Source of the DNA: Burkholderia contaminans
GTDB taxonomy: Bacteria; Pseudomonadota; Gammaproteobacteria; Burkholderiales; Burkholderiaceae
Length of the DNA: 64,000 nucleotides
NCBI RefSeq assembly: GCF_029633825.1
Contig: NZ_CP090641.1
Span: forward strand, 2,542,001-2,606,000
Direction of reading: 5' to 3'
Shown: piece after piece, positions 33,760-45,019 of the stretch
How positions within the stretch are numbered: the first letter of the stretch is position 1
How the letters are laid out: every line of letters begins with the position of its first letter
Notes under the pieces: model-generated
Database searches by the model: none
The model's input: the letters and a program-made list of their open reading frames with translations, nothing else
Told to the model about the DNA's origin: nothing
Made by a program: the position numbers and the translations under genes

Positions 33760-34197
33760 CTAGCGTTCCGGCAGGTTGTGCGTGATCCGGAACAATTCGT
33801 CTCTCAGGCGGGCCGCCTGCGTCGACCCGAACCGCTGCTCGAACGCTTCCTGCGCGGCGAGCCAGTGCACCTGCGCGTCGGCGACCTTCGTTTCGCCGTG
33901 CGCGGTCAGCGCGAACGTCTGGCGGCGGCACCGCGGCTCGATCTGGCCCGCCACCAGCGCCGCGCCGACGAGCGGCTTGAGCGCGCGCAGCAGCGCGGTG
34001 CGTTCGATCACCAGCACGGTCGACAGCGTCGCCATCGTCAGGCCGGGCCGGTCGCGCAGCAGCGCGAGAATGCTGTACTGCGACGGCGTCACGCCCGCCT
34101 GCGACAGGTAACGCTCGTAGAACTGCGAGATCCGGCGGGCGGCTTGGCGGACCGCGAAGCAATCGTCATCGGTGAGCGTCATCTTGTGCATGTACAC
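33760..34197 (-). CDS. MarR-family repressor of the efflux operon
   Basis: This 145-residue winged-helix regulator covers about 12-140, with YERYLSQAGVTPSQYSILAL, then ATLSTVLVIERTALLRALKP as recognition helix region, and a wing in RRQTFALTAHGETKV. It heads the emrA-emrB-oprM operon on the same strand and so should autoregulate it. The start codon region itself (ATGTACATGCACAAGATG) overlaps the candidate operator at 34186-34203; the third ATG (MTLTDDD) is an alternative start. It is a clear paralogue of the MarR protein at 35285-35713, sharing CxALRQAAR-like, ERT/DRTTLLRALKPL and ARLRDELF segments. Confidence 0.9.
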   Translation of the reverse strand: MYMHKMTLTDDDCFAVRQAARRISQFYERYLSQAGVTPSQYSILALLRDRPGLTMATLSTVLVIERTALLRALKPLVGAALVAGQIEPRCRRQTFALTAHGETKVADAQVHWLAAQEAFEQRFGSTQAARLRDELFRITHNLPER

Positions 34198-34203
34198 ATG
34201 TTA
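34186..34203 (-). promoter_or_regulatory. Candidate MarR operator at the marR start
   Basis: On the minus strand TAACATGTGTACATGCAC holds the near-palindrome CATGTGTACATG, similar to the sites before emrA and the second marR. It overlaps the proposed start codon, a good position for autorepression. Confidence 0.45.
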
Positions 34204-34272
34204 GGGGGCAATGCCGCCCGGAGCGAGCGGCGGGGCGCGATCAGATTGTTGCCGCGGCCGTACCAATCGGCG

Positions 34273-35193
34273 TCAGGCTGCAGCCGGGACGATCCAGCCT
34301 TCGCGGTCGCAATAGGCGGCCGTGTAGTCGATGAATGCCTTGACCTTCGCGGGCAGCAGCGCGCGGTTCGCGTAAGCCAGTTTGATCTCGACGAACTTGT
34401 CGACGAGGTCGGCATCCGCGAGCAGTTGCACGAGCGCGCCCGACGCGAGTTCGGCCTGGACGAGCGTTTTCGGCACGACGCCGATGCCGAAGTCGTGCAT
34501 CACCATCTCGCGGTTGAAGACGGGGCTGTTCGACGAGATGTCGAAGCGGAACGGCACGGTCAGCAGGTCGCCGTCGACGCGGAACGACAGCGCGGGCCGG
34601 CGCAGCGACGGCGACATCGGCACGAACAGATGGTCGGCGAGATCCGCCGGCGCGACCGGGTGGGAATGGGCGCGCAGGTACGCGGGTGTCGCGACGATCA
34701 CGAGCGGAATCCGCTCGATCATTCGCACGACGGTCGATTCGTTGGTCAGCATGTACGGCACGACGATGCCGATGTCATAGCCTTCGCCGACGAGATCGAC
34801 CGGGCGCTCGGTCAGCGTCACGTCGAGGCGCACCTTCGGGTGTGCGGCCTTGAAGCCGGCGATCAGCGGTACCAGCCGGTTCAGCGCGGCCGTCGTGTGC
34901 GCGACGAGCCGCAGCAGGCCTTCGGGTTCGCGCGTGGGCGCCTGCGCTTCCGCTTCGAGCGAGTCGAGTTCGTCGAGCACGGCCGCGCAGCGCTCGTAGA
35001 TGCGCTCGGCCGTTTCGGTCAGCGACACCTGGCGCGTGGTCCGGTGCAGCAGCCGGCTGCCGAAACGTGCTTCCAGATCCGCGACCGCGCGCGACACGAC
35101 AGGCCGCGCGAGGCCATGCATGTCGGCGGCACGCGTGAAGCTGCGCATCTCCACCACCGACCGGAAAATCCGCAGCTTGTCGATGTAGTCCAT
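34273..35193 (-). CDS. LysR-family regulator, CrgA/AaeR-like
   Basis: This 306-residue regulator begins MDYIDKLRIFRSVVEMRSFT, at ATG 35193 after AAGGAGACGG. The HTH is at about 2-60 (RAADMHGLARPVVSRAVADL) and the effector domain at about 85-300 (LVAHTTAALNRLVPLIAGFK). This start pattern is typical of the CrgA/DsdC-like branch that often controls adjacent efflux or detoxification genes. It is divergent from the second marR gene (91-base gap) and on the same strand as the efflux operon 76 bases downstream, so it could act on either. The effector is unknown. Confidence 0.92.
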   Translation of the reverse strand: MDYIDKLRIFRSVVEMRSFTRAADMHGLARPVVSRAVADLEARFGSRLLHRTTRQVSLTETAERIYERCAAVLDELDSLEAEAQAPTREPEGLLRLVAHTTAALNRLVPLIAGFKAAHPKVRLDVTLTERPVDLVGEGYDIGIVVPYMLTNESTVVRMIERIPLVIVATPAYLRAHSHPVAPADLADHLFVPMSPSLRRPALSFRVDGDLLTVPFRFDISSNSPVFNREMVMHDFGIGVVPKTLVQAELASGALVQLLADADLVDKFVEIKLAYANRALLPAKVKAFIDYTAAYCDREGWIVPAAA

Positions 35194-35254
35194 GTCCGTC
35201 TCCTTGACGCGAGGGCCGGCCGCCGGCCTTGTTACGGCGGAGTGTACATTGACT

Positions 35255-35276
35255 TTATGCATATGCACATTTAAAT
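35255..35276 (+). promoter_or_regulatory. Candidate MarR operator before the second marR gene
   Basis: TTATGCATATGCACATTTAA lies 9-30 bases before the ATG at 35285, in the divergent LysR/MarR intergenic region. It matches the emrA-upstream site at TATG-ATATGCAC. Confidence 0.5.
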
Positions 35277-35284
35277 TGCGAAAC

Positions 35285-35713
35285 ATGAACGACACCTCGA
35301 TTGCCCAAGCGTGCCACTGTCTCGCGCTGCGCCAGGCGGCGCGCTTCGTCACGCAACTGTACGAGCGCCATCTGGCCCCGGTTGGCGTCACGCCCGCCCA
35401 GTTTTCGATCATGGCGAACCTGACGCGCCAGCCCGGCCTGTTGATGAGCGAACTCGCCGATGCGCTCGTGATGGATCGCACGACGCTGCTGCGCGCGCTG
35501 AAGCCGTTGCAGCGCGACGGGTTCGTCGCGACGGCCGCGTCCGAGCACGATACGCGTGCGCATGCGCTGAGCCTCACGAAGCTGGGCGAGCGCACGTTCG
35601 CCGAAGCGAAAGTCGCATGGCAGGCCGCGCAAGACGAATTCGAGACGCGGTTCGGCCGCGATCGCGCGAAGGCGCTGCGCGACGAACTGTTCAGTGTGAC
35701 CGCGGAACGCTAG
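35285..35713 (+). CDS. MarR-family regulator, paralogue of the efflux repressor
   Basis: This 142-residue winged-helix protein has YERHLAPVGVTPAQFSIMAN, ELADALVMDRTTLLRALKPL and a DTRAHALSLTKLGER wing. Compared with the MarR at 33760-34197 it is the same length and nearly half identical by eye, including the C-terminal ALRDELFSVT. It is transcribed divergently from the LysR gene and ends in its own terminator, so it is monocistronic. The shared operator-like motif suggests the two MarR proteins bind overlapping sites. Confidence 0.9.
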   Translation: MNDTSIAQACHCLALRQAARFVTQLYERHLAPVGVTPAQFSIMANLTRQPGLLMSELADALVMDRTTLLRALKPLQRDGFVATAASEHDTRAHALSLTKLGERTFAEAKVAWQAAQDEFETRFGRDRAKALRDELFSVTAER

Positions 35714-35794
35714 ACGGCGGGCTGGCGGCAAACTGGAGCGGAATTCGAGCCATTGGTCGCTTCCGTGGCGCTCAGTGGCGTAAATTGGTTTTTG

Positions 35795-35831
35795 AAACTG
35801 TCCGGATCGATGGCGATCTGGACAGTTTTTA
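35795..35831 (+). terminator. Terminator after the second marR gene
   Basis: AAACTGTCC and GGACAGTTT form a 9-base stem around a 16-base loop, followed by further T's. It separates marR from the aconitase X genes. Confidence 0.6.
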
Positions 35832-35901
35832 TTTCCAGTTGTAGAGTCCCCTGACGGATTTCACGAGCCGGCGCCGCCGGCACGCGTCAGAGGAGCAACC
35901 G

Positions 35902-37149
35902 ATGCTGCAGTTGAGTGACCGCGACAGCGCCATGCTGCGCGGGGATTTCGGCGACGGCGTCGCGCGCGCGATGCGGATCGTCGCGCGCACGGCGCAAGTG
36001 ATGTCCGCGCCACGCCTGATCGACATCACGTCCGCCCATATCGACGGCTGCCTTTACCACGGCCAGACCAGCCTCGACTTCGTCGAGTATTTCGTCGATA
36101 CGGGCGCGAAGGTCGCGGTGCCGACCACGCTGAACGTCGGGTCGCTCGACCTGATCCATCCCGAGCTGTACCACGGCGACCGCACGATCCGGCGCGATGC
36201 GCAGCGCCTGATGGACGCGCATCTGCAGCTCGGATGCGAATCGAGCTTTACGTGCGCGCCCTATCAACTGAAGAACCGTCCCGCGAAAGGCGAGCAGATC
36301 GCATGGGCAGAATCGAACGCGATCGTGTTCGCGAATTCGGTGCTCGGCGCGCGGACGAGCCGGTACGGCGATTTTCTCGACCTGGCTGCCGCGATCACCG
36401 GGCGTGCGCCGTACGCGGGGCTGCATGTCGAAGCGAACCGCGCCGCGCGGATCGTGTTCAACGCACCGGATTTCAGCCGCCTGGCGTCGCGCGACATCCA
36501 TTTCGCCGCGCTCGGGCTCCTGATCGGGCGGATCGCGGGCGCGGTGGTGCCGGCGATCGTCGGGCTGCCGGCGGACACCACGGAAGACGAACTCAAGGCG
36601 TTGGGCGCGGCTGCCGCATCGAGCGGCGCCGTCGCGCTGTTCCATGCGGTTGGCGTGACGCCCGAGGCGCCCACGCTCGACGCCGCGTTGCACGGGCAAG
36701 CGGCGCAACGCACGGTCGATGTCACGATGGCCGATCTCGACGAGATTCGCCGCACGCTGAACCACGGCGCGGCCGGCGATGCGCTCGTCGCGGTGGCGCT
36801 CGGCACGCCGCATTTCTCGCTGGCCGAATTCCGCACGCTCGATACGTTGCTCGACGCGTTCGACGGCAAGCCGGCCTGTGATTTCTACGTGAACACGAGC
36901 CGGTTCATCCTGTGGGAGCTGGAAGAAGCCGGCCTCGCGGAGAAATTCGCCGCACGCGGCATCCAGATCGTCGTGGACACCTGCACGTACATCACGCCGG
37001 TGATGAAGCAACTGTCGGGGCTCGTGATGACCAATTCGGGGAAATGGGCGTCGTATGCGCCCGCGAACATCGGCGTGATGGTCGCGTACGGCAGCATGCG
37101 CGAATGCGTTCGTTCGGCATACGAAGGAAAGGTGCGATTCGATGACTGA
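35902..37149 (+). CDS. Aconitase X large subunit (probable cis-3-hydroxy-L-proline dehydratase)
   Basis: This 415-residue catalytic subunit of the AcnX family starts MLQLSDRDSAMLRGDFGDGV, after GAGGAGC. Typical blocks are DITSAHIDGCLYHGQTSLDF, PTTLNVGSLDLIHP, the Cys pair in LGCESSFTCAPYQL, and a later Cys in VVDTCTYITPVMKQLSGLVM; these are candidates for the [2Fe-2S] cluster. The stop overlaps the start of the small subunit by eight bases. Two-gene bacterial AcnX (type IIb) dehydrates cis-3-hydroxy-L-proline to pyrroline-2-carboxylate. A mevalonate-pathway role (type I) is archaeal and unlikely here. Confidence 0.85.
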   Translation: MLQLSDRDSAMLRGDFGDGVARAMRIVARTAQVMSAPRLIDITSAHIDGCLYHGQTSLDFVEYFVDTGAKVAVPTTLNVGSLDLIHPELYHGDRTIRRDAQRLMDAHLQLGCESSFTCAPYQLKNRPAKGEQIAWAESNAIVFANSVLGARTSRYGDFLDLAAAITGRAPYAGLHVEANRAARIVFNAPDFSRLASRDIHFAALGLLIGRIAGAVVPAIVGLPADTTEDELKALGAAAASSGAVALFHAVGVTPEAPTLDAALHGQAAQRTVDVTMADLDEIRRTLNHGAAGDALVAVALGTPHFSLAEFRTLDTLLDAFDGKPACDFYVNTSRFILWELEEAGLAEKFAARGIQIVVDTCTYITPVMKQLSGLVMTNSGKWASYAPANIGVMVAYGSMRECVRSAYEGKVRFDD

Positions 37150-37591
37150 CGCCACGCACAAGGGTTTGACGGGCGACACGCTCGTGCCGGGCAGCGCGTG
37201 CGCGCGCCCGTTCGTGCTCGACAAGCCGCTCAGCTTCTGGGGCGGCTACGACTCGGGCGCAGGAAAGATCGTCGATCGCGGGCATCCGCAGGCCGGTGCG
37301 AGCCTCGCCGGCAAGGTGATGGTGATGCCGCACGCGAAGGGCTCGAGTTCGAGCAGCAGCGTGCTCGCGGAAGCCGTGCGCAACGGCACGGGGCCGGTCG
37401 CGATCGTGCTGAAGGAGCGCGACCTGATCATCTCGATCGGCGCGATCGTGGCCGCCGAGCTGTATGCGATCGCGGTGCCGGTGGTGTGCGTGAGCGATCA
37501 CGTGTACGACGCGATCGTCGCCGCGACGGGGGACGTGCGGATCGAAGCGGAAGAAGGGGATGGCGGCGCGAGGATTTGCGTCGACCTCTGA
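37142..37591 (+). CDS. Aconitase X small (swivel) subunit, DUF126
   Basis: This 149-residue swivel-domain subunit contains PGSACARPFVLDKPLSFWGG, IVDRGHPQAGASLAGKVMVM and PHAKGSSSSSSVLAEAVRNG. The conserved Ser-rich loop is the swivel substrate-binding site of AcnX. It overlaps the large-subunit gene, so equal expression is likely. With the large subunit it should form the heterodimeric dehydratase. No pyrroline reductase or hydroxyproline transporter gene is adjacent, which leaves pathway context incomplete. Confidence 0.88.
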   Translation: MTDATHKGLTGDTLVPGSACARPFVLDKPLSFWGGYDSGAGKIVDRGHPQAGASLAGKVMVMPHAKGSSSSSSVLAEAVRNGTGPVAIVLKERDLIISIGAIVAAELYAIAVPVVCVSDHVYDAIVAATGDVRIEAEEGDGGARICVDL

Positions 37592-37612
37592 CGTTTCGTG
37601 CGCGGGATCGGC

Positions 37613-38215
37613 TCAGATGAAGCGAATGTGCGACGTTTCTTCGTTCGAGAGCGACAGTGCGTGCCGGGCAGCATTCATCTCGCGCTTGCCGCCTGGCTGC
37701 CTGAGCCGCCGGATCTCGGGCCACAAGATTGCGCCGAACACGGTGCGCAGGATCGTGCTCAGCAGGAAGAGCGCGATCGCGGCGCCGCCGAACCACGTGG
37801 ATATCTCCAGCACGCTGTCCGTGCTGCGTTCCGTCGCGGACACGAGGCCGATGGTGATGGCCATGGCGACCAGCATGCCGATCGTTACGACGATATCCAT
37901 GCGGGCAGCCGCGACTTTCGCAGTGCGAACGAGATATACCGAGCCGTCGGTCGCGTTGCGGATAGCGTAGATGGCGCGGCGATCCCGATCTTGCGTGTAT
38001 GCAACGGTCAACCGGTCGCCCGCGACGATGAACACGCTTCGCGTGCTGTCCGTCCTGAGCGTGAGCGGTGCGTCGACCGTGTCGAGCTGGAGCGCAATCT
38101 CCTCGATGCTTTGCGTGGTCATGCCGAGGTTGTTGCTCCAGACCTTCGTACTGATCGTGTTCTGGCTGACCGACGTCACGCAACCGGACGCGATCTGCAT
38201 GGTGCGATCGCTCAT
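37613..38215 (-). CDS. Unknown membrane protein A of a coupled pair
   Basis: This 200-residue protein has an N-terminal ~90 residues with beta-rich character (QIASGCVTSVSQNTISTKVW, then DRLTVAYTQDRDRRAIYAIR), followed by two TM segments (about 105-128 and 140-165) and a basic C-terminal tail. The ATG at 38215 overlaps the stop of gene B by four bases (ATGA). The domain order, soluble part then two TM segments, mirrors gene B, so the pair may be distant paralogues forming a hetero-oligomer. Family not recognised. Confidence 0.6.
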   Translation of the reverse strand: MSDRTMQIASGCVTSVSQNTISTKVWSNNLGMTTQSIEEIALQLDTVDAPLTLRTDSTRSVFIVAGDRLTVAYTQDRDRRAIYAIRNATDGSVYLVRTAKVAAARMDIVVTIGMLVAMAITIGLVSATERSTDSVLEISTWFGGAAIALFLLSTILRTVFGAILWPEIRRLRQPGGKREMNAARHALSLSNEETSHIRFI

Positions 38216-38757
38216 CCGTTGCTCCTTTCCGCCGTGAAACTGGCCGGTTCGTATTGCCACTTTTCCTGGGCTTCGCGCCGCTGGGGCCGGAAGACCAGTT
38301 CGGACAGGCCGGCGATCGCGAGCAGGGTGCCCAGCAGGCTGATGATGCCGACGACCAGGGTCACCGCGCCGACGAACGCCCAGCCCGATTTGAAGGCGGC
38401 GCCGTCGATCAGCAGGCTCAGCATGAAGATGCATGACGCCCAGATGAGGAGCGACACGTTGCTGCTCTTTTGCCTGAACACGTTGTAAGGAGCGATTGCG
38501 ACGTCGTTGCCTTTGATCCACGCGATGCTGCGGCGACCGCGATCGTCGAAGACACACGCGCGCACCGCCATCCCGGGCTTCAATCGATCGATCTGCTTGA
38601 ACGCCTCCGCATCGATATCGTCCGCCGCGATGAAGTAGCACGCGCCCTGCATCGTCAGGCGATACAGCGGCACCTTCTTGATATCGGACGCGACACGAAT
38701 GAGGTTCGTGTCGATACGGTCGATCGTCGCATCGATCAGGGCGGTGTGATTGGGCAT
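38212..38757 (-). CDS. Unknown membrane protein B of a coupled pair
   Basis: This 181-residue protein has an N-terminal soluble part (about 1-95, with LTMQGACYFIAADDIDAEAF and RACVFDDRGRRSIAWIKGND). Two TM segments follow (about 100-120 and 125-155, AFVGAVTLVVGIISLLGTLL), then a short charged tail. Start MPNHTALIDATIDR at 38757 is preferred to an upstream GTG. It overlaps gene A. No family is recognised; the two-gene unit ends close to the aconitase X genes (convergent) and starts 98 bases from an AraC regulator stop. Confidence 0.6.
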   Translation of the reverse strand: MPNHTALIDATIDRIDTNLIRVASDIKKVPLYRLTMQGACYFIAADDIDAEAFKQIDRLKPGMAVRACVFDDRGRRSIAWIKGNDVAIAPYNVFRQKSSNVSLLIWASCIFMLSLLIDGAAFKSGWAFVGAVTLVVGIISLLGTLLAIAGLSELVFRPQRREAQEKWQYEPASFTAERSNG

Positions 38758-38854
38758 GGGGCGGGAGAGTGCGCCGGCGGGCGCCGCTTTGGCGTGGCAT
38801 TGATCATACCGATGAAATGCCGCGCAGGCACGTCGTGCCGCCCGCAGCCCCGCA

Positions 38855-42056
<3,202 letters not shown>

Positions 42057-42186
42057 CGGGCGGCTGCCGCAATGGCCACCCGAAGGTACGCCGCGTGGCG
42101 GTGATCCGCTTGCGCGGCGGTTCCTGGCCCTTCGGTTGATGCACTGATTCGCGGGCGCAGCGCTGCAACGAGCAGCAGCGCCGGCC

Positions 42187-42211
42187 GCGCCGCCACGCAA
42201 TGTGGCGGCGC
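42187..42211. terminator. Hairpin between convergent genes
   Basis: GCGCCGCCAC and GTGGCGGCGC form a perfect 10-base stem with a GCAAT loop, between fadH and the small unknown gene at 42252. There is no T tract. Confidence 0.5.
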
Positions 42212-42251
42212 TACGCCGACAGACCGTGGCCGCGAACGGCCATCACATCGC

Positions 42252-42656
42252 TCACGCTGCTTCGGCGCGTTCTTCCTCTTCCGCTTCCAGCATCGCCTTG
42301 ACGATCAGGTAGATGGCCGGCAGGTCGTCGTCGTCGCGGCGCCAGTCGACCGGCTCCTCGACATCCGCGGCGACCAGGCGGCTGTCGCGCAGCCGGATGA
42401 ACGCATCGACGACGGCCGGATCGTTGCGGCTCAGGAAGCCGGCATTCGAGAATGCCAGCTCTTCGACGTTCAGCAGTGCCTGCCAGCTCATCGTGCGGAC
42501 GGCCGCGGGATGGGTGCGCCGCCGCAGGCCAAGCGCCCGCTGCGCGGGGCCACCCGCGACACGTTGCAGATCGACGACCGCCCGCTGCGCGGCGCGCTCG
42601 AAGTGGACGGGGTTGAAGCCGGGTTGCTCGGGATCGAATGCGGATGCCTGGAACAT
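42252..42656 (-). CDS. Unknown small protein
   Basis: This 134-residue cytosolic protein begins MFQASAFDPEQPGFNPVHFE at ATG 42656, preceded by AGGCGAC. It is helix-rich with an acidic C-terminus (KAMLEAEEEERAEAA). The middle (TMSWQALLNVEELAFSNAGF, then SRNDPAVVDAFIRLRDS) may be a small helical bundle. A much longer frame upstream runs antisense to the LysR gene region and is not credible. No signal peptide, TM segment or recognised domain. The 164-base gap to the LysR gene has several AT-rich stretches. Confidence 0.65.
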   Translation of the reverse strand: MFQASAFDPEQPGFNPVHFERAAQRAVVDLQRVAGGPAQRALGLRRRTHPAAVRTMSWQALLNVEELAFSNAGFLSRNDPAVVDAFIRLRDSRLVAADVEEPVDWRRDDDDLPAIYLIVKAMLEAEEEERAEAA

Positions 42657-42820
42657 GGTCGCCTCACAAAAGTCCGTTCGTCTGTGAATGACGGAATTCG
42701 GGTCAAATGGTGCAAAAGCACTGTAAATATATACAGTGTTTGGCGCGGTTTCAAGCCCCGGATGAAGGATTTCGTGCGATGGCGATCGAAGCGGGCGGCA
42801 GCACCGGGCAGGCGAACCAT

Positions 42821-43714
42821 CTACACCGCTGCCGCGATCGTCTCCCGCAACCACCGGTGCGCCGGATCGCGATGCACGCGTTCGTGCCACAGCATCGACA
42901 TTTCGTAGCCGGGCACCTCGACCGGCGCTTCCACCACCCGTAATGCGGGGACGTCGCGCACCAGCCGCTCGGGCACCATCGCGACGAGATCGGTGCTGGC
43001 CACGGCCGACATCACGAACAGGAAATGCGGCACCGACAGCACGACGCGCCGCGTGGCGCCCGCCTTCGCGAGCGCTTCGTCCGTCACGCCGAAGAAGCCG
43101 CCGCCGTCGGGCGACACGATCACATGCTCGAGCGTGCCGAACTGCGCGAGGCTCGGGCGCCGCTTCAGCTTCGGGTGGCCGGCGCGGCCGATGAGCACGT
43201 AACGCTCGGCGAACAGCGGCAAGCGCCGCATGCCGGGCGGCGACCCTTCGGTCGTATGGAACGCGAGATCGATGCCGTTTCGTTCGGCATCCTGCTCGAT
43301 ACGAGGCGGCACCAGCTCGACCACGGCGACGCGTGTGGCGGGCGCGGCCGAACGCAGCGTGTTCAGCGCGGGCAGCACGATCGTCGATTCGCCGTAGTCG
43401 GTCGCGGCCACACGCCACGTGTTCGTCGCGGTCGCGGGATCGAACGGCGTGGCCGGAACGACCGCGCGCTCGACCGCTTCGAGCGCATCGCGCAACGGTT
43501 CGCGCAGCGCTTCCGCGCGCGCGGTCGGCCGCATTCCACGCGGCCCCGGCAGCAGCAGCGGATCGCCGAACACGTCGCGCAGCTTCTGCAATTGCACGCT
43601 CACCGACGGCTGCGACATGTTCAGTTTTTCGGCCGCACGCGTGACGTTGTGCTCGGCGAGCAGCACGTCCAGCGTGACGAGCAGATTGAGATCGAGTCGC
43701 CTGAGATTATTCAT
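42821..43714 (-). CDS. LysR-family regulator, NodD/SyrM-like
   Basis: This 297-residue regulator starts MNNLRRLDLNLLVTLDVLLA, the typical opening of NodD/NahR-branch LysR proteins. The HTH spans about 5-65 (NVTRAAEKLNMSQPSVSVQL) and the effector domain about 90-290. It is divergent from a flavodoxin-fold quinone reductase gene (86-base gap), its likely target, a common arrangement in which a quinone or aromatic is the effector. The intergenic region holds AT-rich sequence but no motif I can assign with confidence. Confidence 0.92.
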   Translation of the reverse strand: MNNLRRLDLNLLVTLDVLLAEHNVTRAAEKLNMSQPSVSVQLQKLRDVFGDPLLLPGPRGMRPTARAEALREPLRDALEAVERAVVPATPFDPATATNTWRVAATDYGESTIVLPALNTLRSAAPATRVAVVELVPPRIEQDAERNGIDLAFHTTEGSPPGMRRLPLFAERYVLIGRAGHPKLKRRPSLAQFGTLEHVIVSPDGGGFFGVTDEALAKAGATRRVVLSVPHFLFVMSAVASTDLVAMVPERLVRDVPALRVVEAPVEVPGYEMSMLWHERVHRDPAHRWLRETIAAAV

Positions 43715-43800
43715 GGCTATACCTGGAATATCAGGAATTCATTTCAAATATACCGTTGGCAGCGGCATCCTGCAGTCATTCAATCAACGGAGTACCGAAC

Positions 43801-44586
43801 ATGAATGTGCTGATCGTCTATGCCCATCCCGAACCGCGTTCGCTGAACGGCGCATTGCGCGACTTTTCCGTTGCGCATCTCGAAGGGTCCGGCCACGCGG
43901 TGCAGGTGACCGACCTGTATGCAATGAACTGGAAGGCTGCGTTCGACGCGGACGACTTGACCGGGCGTGAGCCGGACGCTCGTTTCGACCCGTCGAACGA
44001 CTCGAAGCACGCGTTTGCAACCGGCACGCAGCGCGAAGACATCGCGCGCGAGCAGGACAAGCTGCGGTGGGCCGATGCGGTGATCCTGCAGTTCCCGCTG
44101 TGGTGGTTCTCGATGCCGGCGATCATGAAGGGCTGGTTCGAACGCGTGTATGCGTGCGGCTTTGCCTACGGCGTGGGCGAGCATTCCGATACGCATTGGG
44201 GCGATCGTTATGGAGAAGGCTCGTTTGCCGGCAAGCGCGCGATGGTGATCGTCACGGCAGGCGGATGGCAGTCGCATTACAGCCCGCGCGGCATCAACGG
44301 ACCGATCGACGACGTGTTGTTCCCGATCCAGCACGGGATGCTGTATTACCCGGGCTTCGACGTGCTGCCGCCGTTCGTGATCTACCGGACGGGGAAGATG
44401 AACGACGTGCGCTTCGACGAAACGCGTGCGGCGCTCGGCCGGCGCCTGGACGAACTGTGGACCACGCAGCCGATCCCGTTCCGGCGGCAGAACGCGGGCG
44501 ATTACGAGATTCCGGCGTTGACGCTGAAGGACGAGATCGTGCCGGGGAAGGTGGGGTATGCGGTGCATCTGGCGCACGAGGGCTGA
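43801..44586 (+). CDS. NAD(P)H dehydrogenase (quinone), flavodoxin-fold
   Basis: This 261-residue FAD-dependent reductase has the Flavodoxin_2 fold: MNVLIVYAHPEPRSLNGALR at the N-terminus (flavin phosphate site), then DAVILQFPLWWFSMPAIMKG (about 98-117) and the GKRAMVIVTAGGWQSHYSPR region. It resembles NQO1/MdaB-type quinone reductases that reduce quinones by two electrons, avoiding radicals. Start ATG 43801 is chosen on homology to the family opening. Divergent LysR regulator; convergent with the last gene of the type VI cluster (10-base gap). Confidence 0.9.
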   Translation: MNVLIVYAHPEPRSLNGALRDFSVAHLEGSGHAVQVTDLYAMNWKAAFDADDLTGREPDARFDPSNDSKHAFATGTQREDIAREQDKLRWADAVILQFPLWWFSMPAIMKGWFERVYACGFAYGVGEHSDTHWGDRYGEGSFAGKRAMVIVTAGGWQSHYSPRGINGPIDDVLFPIQHGMLYYPGFDVLPPFVIYRTGKMNDVRFDETRAALGRRLDELWTTQPIPFRRQNAGDYEIPALTLKDEIVPGKVGYAVHLAHEG

Positions 44587-44596
44587 TCGCGCGTGA

Positions 44597-45019
44597 TCAT
44601 GAGCGGGCGACGTACCGTTCGATGCGCAGGCGCCCGGGCGGCTCGAAGTAGGTGCCGAAACGGACGAGGCCGGCGTTCTTCAAATGGCAGGTCATTTCGA
44701 AGCTGACCAGGATGCCGGGATCGCGGTTGTCGACGATCCCGATGTCGATCGCGCGAATGCGCGGCTCGTACGTCAGCAGCGTCGCCTCCATCTGCTGCTT
44801 GAGCAAATGCGACGACGCGGGGAGTGCCTTGTAGATGTTTGTCAGGTCGGGCAGGCCATAGTCGGGCAGGTGCTTGAGCGCGCCTGCCCGCGTATTGAGA
44901 ATGCGGCGCACGTTTTGCTGCACGCTCAGACATTCGAGCGTCCGGTCGTCGTATGCGCCGATCGGCGCGCCGCCGATCTGGCCAAGCAGCATGTCGTAGA
45001 GGGAGGGGCCGGCGGTCAT
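44597..45019 (-). CDS. tssE: Type VI secretion baseplate protein TssE
   Basis: This 140-residue gp25-like baseplate wedge protein starts at ATG 45019, overlapping the tssH stop (ATGA). The gp25 pattern is seen: SVQQNVRRILNTRAGALKHL, PDYGLPDLTNIY and YEPRIRAIDIGI. It connects sheath and baseplate with TssF and TssG. In many clusters tssE is followed by tssF and tssG, but here the strand ends at tssE and the next gene is a convergent quinone reductase. So tssF and tssG must lie elsewhere. Confidence 0.92.
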   Translation of the reverse strand: MTAGPSLYDMLLGQIGGAPIGAYDDRTLECLSVQQNVRRILNTRAGALKHLPDYGLPDLTNIYKALPASSHLLKQQMEATLLTYEPRIRAIDIGIVDNRDPGILVSFEMTCHLKNAGLVRFGTYFEPPGRLRIERYVARS

